This document shows, piece by piece, positions 7,765 to 12,991 of a stretch of 12,991 nucleotides of DNA. The stretch is from NCBI GenBank assembly GCA_035560935.1, contig DATMYQ010000263.1:1-12991 (forward strand), read 5' to 3'. The notes beneath the pieces are model-generated. The model saw nothing but the letters and a program-made list of their open reading frames with translations, was not told the DNA's origin and searched no databases. Origin of the DNA: DATMYQ01 sp035560935 (GTDB taxonomy: Bacteria > Bacillota > Negativicutes > Sporomusales > Sporomusaceae). The position numbers and the translations under genes were made by a program. Within the stretch, counting starts at the first letter, position 1; the number at the start of each line of letters is the position of its first letter.

Positions 7765-8877
7765 TTAATTCCCCCTCGCCGCGTTGCCGTTGGTGGCCCG
7801 CGCTGCCGTCAGCAGTTTCATAAATTGATCAAACAGGTAGGTATTGTCGTCCGGTCCCGGAGCTGCCTCCGGATGATACTGCACCGAAAATACAGGCAGC
7901 TGGTTGTGGCGCATTCCTTCCACCGTGTCGTCGTTGACGGCGCGATGGGTAACGGTCACATCTTTGCCGGCCAGAGACTGCTCATTCACCGCGTAGCCGT
8001 GATTTTGTGAGGTAATGTATACCCGGCCGGTGGCCAGGTCCTTCACCGGATGATTGGCTCCCCGGTGACCGAATTTCAGTTTGTAGGTGTCGCCGCCCAG
8101 CGCCAGCGCCAGCAACTGATGGCCGAGACAGATGCCGAAGATCGGTTTTTGGCCCAGCAGTTCTTTTACCATCGCGATATCCGCCGGCACATCCTTGGGG
8201 TCTCCCGGTCCGTTGGACAGGAAGATTCCATCAGGATTCAGCGCCAGAATCTCTGCCGCCGGAGTGCCGGCCGGCAGTACGGTCAACTGGCAGCCCATCT
8301 TAGATAACGAATTGAGAATGTTTTGCTTGATGCCAAAATCCAGCACCGCCACATGAGGACCGTCGCCGGCCATCGTATACACTTTCGGCGTGGTGACTTC
8401 CGCCACCACCTGCGTTGTCATCGGAGTGGCCAGCAGCATATCCACCGCCTCCCGCGGCAGCGCTTCGGGAACAATGACACCGCGCATCGTACCATGGGAA
8501 CGGATGCGCCGGGTGATGGCCCGGGTATCGACACCGTAGATGCAGGGGATATCCCGTTCCTTCAGATATGCCATCAGAGAATTTTCCGCCTGCCAGCTGC
8601 TGTGCAGATCGCAAAGATCGCCGATCACAAAGCCTCGGACAAAGGACTGCCGCGATTGATTATAGACATCGGCAACGCCGTAGTTGCCGATCAGGGGATA
8701 GGTCATGGTCACAATCTGCCCGCAGTAGGAAGGATCAGTCAACACTTCCTGATAACCGGTCATGCCGGTATTAAATACCACTTCACCCACCGCACCGGTG
8801 GCGTTGAAGCGGGTTTCATCCACACAAAGGAGGCCGGGAAATTCACTGCCGTCCTCCAGAATCAACTTGCCTTTCAT
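7765..8877 (-). CDS. carA: Carbamoyl phosphate synthase small subunit
   Basis: CarA is the glutamine amidotransferase subunit that hydrolyses glutamine and channels ammonia to CarB. The 370-residue product has the N-terminal CPSase small-chain domain (residues 1 to about 150, including FNTGMTGYQEVLTDPSY at 35-51) and a C-terminal class I amidotransferase domain. Cys250 (FGICLGHQ) is the nucleophile, and His335 and Glu337 (QYHPEAAPGP) complete the triad. LSNGPGDP lies at 220-227. The ATG at 8877 overlaps the pyrC stop by 4 nt (ATGA) and has GAGGTG (8884-8889) in front. In Bacillus nomenclature this is pyrAA. Confidence 0.98.
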   Translation of the reverse strand: MKGKLILEDGSEFPGLLCVDETRFNATGAVGEVVFNTGMTGYQEVLTDPSYCGQIVTMTYPLIGNYGVADVYNQSRQSFVRGFVIGDLCDLHSSWQAENSLMAYLKERDIPCIYGVDTRAITRRIRSHGTMRGVIVPEALPREAVDMLLATPMTTQVVAEVTTPKVYTMAGDGPHVAVLDFGIKQNILNSLSKMGCQLTVLPAGTPAAEILALNPDGIFLSNGPGDPKDVPADIAMVKELLGQKPIFGICLGHQLLALALGGDTYKLKFGHRGANHPVKDLATGRVYITSQNHGYAVNEQSLAGKDVTVTHRAVNDDTVEGMRHNQLPVFSVQYHPEAAPGPDDNTYLFDQFMKLLTAARATNGNAARGN

Positions 8878-10163
8878 ATGGTCACCTCACCGTTTTTCAT
8901 CACAATCCGTCCGGCCACAATGGTGGCGACGGCTTTGCCTTTCAATTCCCGCCCGTCAAACGGGCTATGCTTGCCCCGGGTATAGCTTTCTTTCATATTC
9001 ACCGTCCAAACCTTATCCGGGTCCAGGACGGTGATATCCGCCAGAGCCCCCACTTCCAGACTGCCGGTGTCCAGGCCCAAAATCCGGGCCGGTCCCAGCG
9101 TTAATTTACCAACCAGTTCCGACAGGCTGAAGCGTCCGGTATGATACAGAGCGGTCAGCACAACCCCCAGCGCGGTTTCCAGCCCGGGAAACCCGTTGGC
9201 GGCATAACGGAACTCCACATCTTTTTCTTCAAAGGCATGGGGAGCATGATCCGTGGCAATGGCATCCAGCGTCCCATCCTTCAGACCGGCCACCAGCGCC
9301 TCCACATGGTCGGCGGAACGCAACGGCGGATTCACTTTGGTCGCCGTATTAAAACTTTTTACTTCTTCATCCGTCAGCGTCAGATGATGCGGCGTTGCTT
9401 CCGCCGTCACCCGCACACCCCGTTTTTTGGCCTGGCGGATCAGTTCTACCGCCCCCGCCGTGCTGACATGGGCAATATGCAGCGCGCCGCCGGTGTATTC
9501 CGCCAGCAGAATATCCCGGGCCACCGCTACATCTTCAGCCACCGCCGGACGGCCTTTCAATCCCAGCATGGCCGACACCGCGCCTTCGTGCATATAGCCT
9601 TCACCAGCCAGTTCCTCGTCCTCGGCATGGGAAATTACCGGGCAGTCAAAAATCGAGGCATATTCGAGACCAGTTCGCAACAGCTTGGCGTTGGCCACGT
9701 AGTGACCGTCATCGGAAACGGCCACCGCCCCGGCTTCCACCATATCGCCGATTTCCGCCAGTTCTTTGCCTTCCTGCCCTTTACTGAGCGCGCCAATCAC
9801 CTTGACCCGGACCGCGCCTTCATGGTGTGCCCGTTGCTGTATGCCGGCGACCAAAATCGAGTTGTCAATAATGGGCCGGGTATTGGGCATACAGGCCACG
9901 GTGGTAAAGCCACCCGCCGCCGCCGCCCGGGTACCGGAAGCGATGTCTTCTTTCGCTTCCAGGCCCGGTTCCCGCAAATGGACATGCATATCAATCAGTC
10001 CGGGAGTCACCACCAGTCCGGTGGCATCCAGTATTTCGGCGCCCTCAGCGGTCAATTGCCCCCCTATTGCGCTAATTCGTCCCTGGTCAATCAAAACGTC
10101 GCCAATTTCATCAGTATTCGTTGCCGGATTAATAATTCGTCCGCTTTTAATTAGAAGCTTCAA
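8874..10163 (-). CDS. pyrC: Dihydroorotase, class I
   Basis: PyrC cyclises carbamoyl aspartate to dihydroorotate. The 429-residue protein belongs to the long class I dihydroorotases of the amidohydrolase superfamily. The zinc ligand set is complete: His60 and His62 (DMHVHLREPG), an Asp in SDDG at 150-153, His179 (ISHAED), His232 (HIAHVS) and Asp305 (ATDHAPH). It therefore should be catalytically active, not one of the metal-less PyrC-like partners that accompany some ATCases. The start is TTG at 10163, well supported by GGGAGGG at 10171-10177 with a 7-nt spacer; MKLLIKSGRIINP is the normal family N-terminus. It overlaps the end of pyrB by 17 nt and carA by 4 nt. Confidence 0.97.
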   Translation of the reverse strand: MKLLIKSGRIINPATNTDEIGDVLIDQGRISAIGGQLTAEGAEILDATGLVVTPGLIDMHVHLREPGLEAKEDIASGTRAAAAGGFTTVACMPNTRPIIDNSILVAGIQQRAHHEGAVRVKVIGALSKGQEGKELAEIGDMVEAGAVAVSDDGHYVANAKLLRTGLEYASIFDCPVISHAEDEELAGEGYMHEGAVSAMLGLKGRPAVAEDVAVARDILLAEYTGGALHIAHVSTAGAVELIRQAKKRGVRVTAEATPHHLTLTDEEVKSFNTATKVNPPLRSADHVEALVAGLKDGTLDAIATDHAPHAFEEKDVEFRYAANGFPGLETALGVVLTALYHTGRFSLSELVGKLTLGPARILGLDTGSLEVGALADITVLDPDKVWTVNMKESYTRGKHSPFDGRELKGKAVATIVAGRIVMKNGEVTI

Positions 10164-11103
10164 GATTCTTCCCTCCCATCAGCACCAAAAATAAGAGCGC
10201 CATCCGTATTGCCAGTCCGTTTTTGACCTGTTCTTGAATGGCCGACTGCCCGCTATAGGCTACTTCCGGCGAAATTTCCAGGCCGCGGTTCATCGGGCCA
10301 GGGTGCATCAGCAACGCGTCCGGCTGCGCCAATGTCAGCCGGTGGGCATTGATGCCGAAGATCCGGGCATACTCCCGGGCCGACGGAAACAAGCCTTTCT
10401 GCTGTCGTTCTTTCTGTATGCGCAGTACATTGACCACATCGGCCCCCTCGAGAGCATCCTCTACCCGTTTGTGAACAGTAACCCCTACTTGGGCAATATC
10501 ACGGGGCAGCAGGGTTTGCGGCCCGGCCAAATGTACCTGGGCACCCATTTTCAGCAAGCCCCAGATGTTGGAGCGGGCTACCCGGCTATGGAGAATATCA
10601 CCGATAATAGCCACCTTCAAGTCTTCCAGCCGTCCTTTATGCTGGCGAATCGTGAACATATCCAACAACCCCTGCGTCGGATGCTCATGCGCCCCGTCAC
10701 CGGCATTGATAATCACCGGGCTGACTGCCTCAGAAGCGAATTTTGCTGAACCTTCGGCTTCGTGCCGCATGACAATAATGTCCACGCCCATGGCTTCCAC
10801 CGTCAGTAAAGTGTCCCGCAGGCTTTCCCCTTTGCTGACGCTGCTGCCGCTGGCGGAAATATTCACTACGTCGGCCCCCAGGTATTTGCCGGCCAGTTCA
10901 AAAGAAGTCCGGGTCCGGGTGCTATTTTCAAAAAACAGATTGACAATCGATTTACCACGCAGGGTCGGTACTTTTTTGATGTCCCGGTCAATTATATTCT
11001 TCATTTCCCGGGCCGTGTCCAGTACCAGTTCCATCTCCGCCGCCGCCATCGTTTCCAGACCGAGAATATCCCGATTTTTCAGCGTTACTATTCCTTTGCT
11101 CAC
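10147..11103 (-). CDS. pyrB: Aspartate carbamoyltransferase catalytic subunit
   Basis: PyrB condenses carbamoyl phosphate with aspartate, the committed step of the pathway. The 318-residue protein has the carbamoyl-phosphate motif STRTRTSFE at 61-69, the adjacent-subunit loop SKGES at 90-94, HPTQ at 141-144, LRIQKER at 227-233 and HPGPMNRG at 267-274. Residues and spacing match aspartate, not ornithine, carbamoyltransferase. No pyrI regulatory subunit gene is adjacent, consistent with the unregulated Bacillus-type trimer. The start is GTG at 11103 with a perfect AAGGAGG (11111-11117) seven nt upstream. It is the first gene of the operon and lies downstream of the attenuator leader at 11104-11337. 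Confidence 0.97.
   Translation of the reverse strand: MSKGIVTLKNRDILGLETMAAAEMELVLDTAREMKNIIDRDIKKVPTLRGKSIVNLFFENSTRTRTSFELAGKYLGADVVNISASGSSVSKGESLRDTLLTVEAMGVDIIVMRHEAEGSAKFASEAVSPVIINAGDGAHEHPTQGLLDMFTIRQHKGRLEDLKVAIIGDILHSRVARSNIWGLLKMGAQVHLAGPQTLLPRDIAQVGVTVHKRVEDALEGADVVNVLRIQKERQQKGLFPSAREYARIFGINAHRLTLAQPDALLMHPGPMNRGLEISPEVAYSGQSAIQEQVKNGLAIRMALLFLVLMGGKNLEASN
10171..10177 (-). promoter_or_regulatory. Ribosome site deciding the TTG start of pyrC
   Basis: The minus-strand GGGAGGG lies 7 nt before the TTG at 10163, within the last codons of pyrB. No ATG or GTG nearby has such a site, so the TTG start is well supported and translation is likely coupled to pyrB. Confidence 0.75.
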
Positions 11104-11157
11104 TATTACGCCTCCTTGTTCTTGCTCTATTTACCGGCTTACCAGCAGCAGGAAGCT

Positions 11158-11186
11158 AAAAAACTCCCTGCCGTCCGGCAAGGAGT
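11158..11186 (-). terminator. Intrinsic attenuator terminator in the pyr leader
   Basis: On the minus strand, ACTCCTTGCC (11186-11177) pairs with GGCAGGGAGT (11172-11163) across a GGAC loop, 10 bp with one G-U pair. A T6 tract (11163-11158) follows at once. It lies 55 nt before the pyrB start, between promoter and first gene, which marks it as an attenuator, not an end-of-operon terminator. Its 5' arm is complementary to the segment at 11252-11260, so it can be disrupted by an antiterminator. Confidence 0.88.
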
Positions 11187-11260
11187 CCGCGTGTTTATGA
11201 CAAAGGATCATGTCTGGAGACATGAATCAATGCTACATCCACATGCTTCATTCCTTGCCG
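11176..11260 (-). promoter_or_regulatory. Predicted antiterminator pairing in the pyr leader
   Basis: CGGCAAGGA (11260-11252) is perfectly complementary over 9 nt to TCCTTGCCG (11184-11176), which is the 5' arm of the terminator, with a further U-G pair possible. Its formation excludes both the PyrR loop and the terminator. The intervening segment holds its own hairpin, CATGTC-TCCA-GACATG (11224-11209), which would bring the two arms together. Confidence 0.75.
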
Positions 11261-11284
11261 ACCTCTCCGGATCAACTTAAAGGA
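11252..11284 (-). promoter_or_regulatory. PyrR-type binding loop (anti-antiterminator) of the pyr leader
   Basis: The minus-strand sequence GATCCGGAGAGGTCG (11273-11259) matches the published Bacillus PyrR RNA consensus ARUCCNGNGAGGUYU at 11 of 13 specified positions, differing only at the two outermost. It can fold as GA(U)CC-GGAGA-GGUC on a lower stem TCCTT (11284-11280) with AAGGA (11256-11252), giving the upper stem, internal loop and lower stem expected. By homology, UMP/UTP-bound PyrR would stabilise this hairpin, keep 11252-11260 from forming the antiterminator, and so allow termination at 11158-11186. Confidence 0.8.
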
Positions 11285-11340
11285 TTGTGTCTGTACTTTG
11301 CATTATGAACTTTACCAGATGATGCAGTCACATCATTCGA

Positions 11341-11369
11341 ATTATACCGAAAATCATAACATTTGTCAA
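11341..11369 (-). promoter_or_regulatory. Sigma-A type promoter of the pyr operon
   Basis: On the minus strand a perfect TTGACA (11369-11364) and perfect TATAAT (11346-11341) are separated by 17 nt. Transcription would start near 11334-11337, giving a leader of about 230 nt before pyrB. A 6-bp hairpin (11319-11336) begins almost at the predicted 5' end. AT-rich sequence at about 11405-11430 lies upstream. Confidence 0.9.
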
Positions 11370-11518
11370 CCGCTGACAGCCTGTTAACAGCACGATTTCA
11401 GCAGCAATCAATATTGCAAATAATAAGAATTATGGTCTCAATTTTAGCTGCGCCGCGGATCGGTAATGACGCAAAGTGCGCATGAAATTCCATCCCTTGC
11501 GGCAGTCCGGCAACCGTT
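11370..11518 (-). other. Intergenic stretch upstream of the pyr promoter
   Basis: Between the small-protein stop and the -35 box I see no gene. It contains a perfect 10-bp palindrome CTGTTAACAG (11381-11390) 12 nt upstream of the -35 box, a second palindrome CAATATTG (11409-11416), an AT-rich block at 11405-11445, and a weak bulged hairpin near 11466-11483. No hairpin followed by a T-tract is seen, so an intrinsic terminator for the upstream genes is not evident. Confidence 0.4.
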
Positions 11519-11719
11519 CTAGCCAATGTGGCGGGAAACCTCCAACTTATTCATGCGTTCTTCCTCGTCGACTTCCTGTTCTATCCAGGTGAGGTAATCC
11601 TCCCACAGACCTTTCTGGCGGATGAAATTCTCCATATCCTCGACCGATCGTTTCATGGTATCCATCGCCGTTTCAATGGTTTCTTTCCACTGGATAAACT
11701 CCTCTTTATCCACCATCAT
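11519..11719 (-). CDS. Small acidic hypothetical protein
   Basis: I do not recognise this 66-residue protein. It is very polar, with 18 Asp/Glu against 9 Lys/Arg, has no signal peptide or membrane segment, and is likely almost wholly alpha-helical, with amphipathic stretches at about 5-35 and 40-60 and three Trp. It starts 19 nt after the cvfB-like stop on the same strand. A GGAGGGGG-like ribosome site precedes the ATG at 11719 by about 8-11 nt; a second ATG at 11716 is possible. Good ribosome site, close coupling and protein-like composition support a real gene. Translation has not been shown, and a function cannot be inferred. Confidence 0.6.
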   Translation of the reverse strand: MMVDKEEFIQWKETIETAMDTMKRSVEDMENFIRQKGLWEDYLTWIEQEVDEEERMNKLEVSRHIG

Positions 11720-11738
11720 CCGGGTAGCCCCCTCCCCA

Positions 11739-12653
11739 TTACATTTCCGGATCCAACCCTTTCAATGCAGCTTCTTTTCCCAGGGATTCCGCTTCGTCTT
11801 CCAGATAGGTCCAGCCTTCCTGCTGGCGAATCTGTCCGCTTTTCATCAAACGTCCCAACGCCCGTTTGAAAGAGCTTTTACTGATACCAAACTTATCCTT
11901 TATAACCTCTGCCGGCGAATCGTCGCCATAAGGCATGCTGCCTCCCCGCGAACGAAGTACCATCAGTACCTTTTCCGCATCCTGGTCCATTGCATCCTGC
12001 TTCAGGGGCCGGGTGGATACATTCAGCCGCCCGTCTTCGCGTAAATATATCACCCGAACGCCGATTTCTTCACCCACTTTGGGGCGAACAGGCATTTCGG
12101 AATGATGCATAAAGGCAATATACCGTTCCGCAGTGAACAAAAATGCTCCTTCTGCGGTAATATTGTAAACGGAGGCCGTCAACATATCCCCGACTTTCAC
12201 GCCGTCAGCCGGGCGGGATGCCCGCCGCAATTCGTCTTCCACTTCCATGGTCACGGCCGGTCGACCGGATTTATCGGTGTACAATTTTACCCAGACCATA
12301 TCACCTTTGCGGAGTTTGCCCCGCATACCGGCGAAAGGCATGAACACACCCCGTTCCGCCCCAATATCCACAAACGCGCCATCGGCAGAAGTATTGATGA
12401 CCCGGACCCGGGCCACCTGCCCTTCCTTCATCTGTGGCAAACGCATACTGGCCGTCAACCGGCCTTTGGGGTCCAGATACAGATAGACGGGAATTTCCTC
12501 TCCTACAGCCACATCCCGGGTTTGTTGCGCCCGGTGCAATAAAATATCGTCGCTGCTATCACCGGTACCGGCGTCAAGGAACGCACCCAGCTCGCTGGAC
12601 CGGGCCACCGTCAAAGTGACCACCCGTCCCGGTTGCCGGTCTTCAGTCTTCAT
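11739..12653 (-). CDS. cvfB: CvfB-like S1 domain RNA-binding protein
   Basis: This 304-residue protein has the layout of Staphylococcus CvfB/YitL: tandem S1-like OB folds then a winged-helix domain. A degenerate S1-like unit covers about 8-72. A clear S1 covers about 75-140 (KEGQVARVRVINTSADGAFV) and another about 152-216 (VKVGDMLTASVYNITAEGAF). The C-terminal winged helix at about 225-290 includes FGISKSSFKRALGRLMKSG. Family members bind RNA and affect gene expression and virulence in S. aureus; the role here is inferred. The ATG lies within the end of rsfS (11-nt overlap), with no strong ribosome site, so translation is probably coupled. Confidence 0.88.
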   Translation of the reverse strand: MKTEDRQPGRVVTLTVARSSELGAFLDAGTGDSSDDILLHRAQQTRDVAVGEEIPVYLYLDPKGRLTASMRLPQMKEGQVARVRVINTSADGAFVDIGAERGVFMPFAGMRGKLRKGDMVWVKLYTDKSGRPAVTMEVEDELRRASRPADGVKVGDMLTASVYNITAEGAFLFTAERYIAFMHHSEMPVRPKVGEEIGVRVIYLREDGRLNVSTRPLKQDAMDQDAEKVLMVLRSRGGSMPYGDDSPAEVIKDKFGISKSSFKRALGRLMKSGQIRQQEGWTYLEDEAESLGKEAALKGLDPEM

Positions 12654-12990
12654 ACGTCACCGTCGGAGCATCGCCCCACAATTGTTCCAAATTATAAAAA
12701 CGCCGGTCCTCTTCCACAAAAATATGAACAACACAATGTCCATAATCCAGTAAAATCCAATGAGCCGCCTGATATCCTTCCTTATGCAGCAACTGAACAC
12801 CCTGCTCTTGTAACTTCTCTTCAATATTGTCAGCAATAGCTTTCACCTGAGTGGTGGAAGGCGCGCTGCAAATCAAGAAATAGTCGGTTACCAAGGAAAT
12901 ACCTTCCATGTCTAAGATAATAATATCCCGGGCCTTTTTTTCACTGGCGGCCTGAGCAATGTGCCGGGACAGCTCCAATTCGATTTGTTG
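12643..12990 (-). CDS. rsfS: Ribosomal silencing factor RsfS (5' end beyond window)
   Basis: RsfS (Iojap family) binds ribosomal protein uL14 on the large subunit and blocks subunit joining, lowering translation under starvation. Conserved features visible are KKARDIIILDMEGISLVTDYFLICSA, split around residues 14-39 counted from the TTG at 12978, then HKEGYQAAHWILLDYG, VVHIF, and the C-terminal RRFYNLEQLWGDAP. The frame stays open from that TTG to the window edge, and residues there (QQIELELSRHI) look like continuing coding sequence, so the true start probably lies outside. The gene overlaps the cvfB-like gene by 11 nt. Identification is firm; only the N-terminus is missing. Confidence 0.95.
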   Translation of the reverse strand, partial: QQIELELSRHIAQAASEKKARDIIILDMEGISLVTDYFLICSAPSTTQVKAIADNIEEKLQEQGVQLLHKEGYQAAHWILLDYGHCVVHIFVEEDRRFYNLEQLWGDAPTVTYED

Positions 12991-12991
12991 T

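Noticed and set aside
9141..10154. Plus-strand 337-codon frame opposite pyrC
   Set aside because: It mirrors a confidently assigned gene and shows no recognisable motif or start signal; it results from the lack of stops in GC-rich antisense sequence.
11195..11251. An 18-codon leader reading frame inside the pyr leader
   Set aside because: AAGGA abuts its ATG with no spacer, it lacks pathway-related codon runs, and the region is better explained by the RNA structures of the attenuator.
11466..11483. Possible terminator after the small hypothetical gene
   Set aside because: The stem is bulged and short and no T-tract follows, so an intrinsic terminator is not supported.

Overview
The window looks like a chromosomal core region of a Firmicutes-type bacterium. 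The pyr gene order B-C-AA-AB-K-D-F-E, an apparent PyrR-type attenuator, strong AAGGAGG-like ribosome sites, a sigma-A-like promoter and a CvfB-family S1 protein all point that way. The moderately high GC and the Thermus-type PyrE with a C-terminal CxxC would suit Negativicutes or Clostridia-like lineages. That placement is inference; there is no 16S or other marker here.

Positions 1-1317 (plus strand) hold two closely spaced genes: an AlkA/HhH-family DNA-3-methyladenine glycosylase and a DJ-1/PfpI-family protein. They converge on the pyr operon, and a 17-bp stem-loop at 1393-1432 sits between the two stop codons and could terminate both strands.

Positions 1474-11103 (minus strand) hold the complete de novo UMP pathway in one operon: pyrB, pyrC, carA, carB, pyrK, pyrD, pyrF, pyrE. 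CarAB makes carbamoyl phosphate, PyrB makes carbamoyl aspartate, PyrC closes it to dihydroorotate, PyrD/PyrK oxidise this to orotate with NAD+, PyrE adds PRPP and PyrF decarboxylates OMP to UMP. Every junction is overlapping or nearly so, except for a 69-nt gap between pyrD and pyrF. Three genes start with non-ATG codons (pyrB GTG, pyrC TTG, carB GTG).

Positions 11104-11518 are the pyr control region. It has a TTGACA-17-TATAAT promoter and a leader of about 230 nt. The leader carries a near-consensus PyrR-binding loop, a segment able to form an antiterminator, and an intrinsic terminator with a U tract, arranged as mutually exclusive structures. No pyrR or pyrP lies between promoter and pyrB, so a PyrR would have to act in trans.

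Positions 11519-12990 (minus strand, upstream of pyr) hold rsfS (running off the window edge), a cvfB-like S1 RNA-binding gene overlapping it, and a small acidic 66-residue hypothetical protein.

The window is mostly ordinary housekeeping sequence. The pyr leader is its most informative non-coding element. I found no mobile element, CRISPR array, tRNA, rRNA or evidence of a new biological system.
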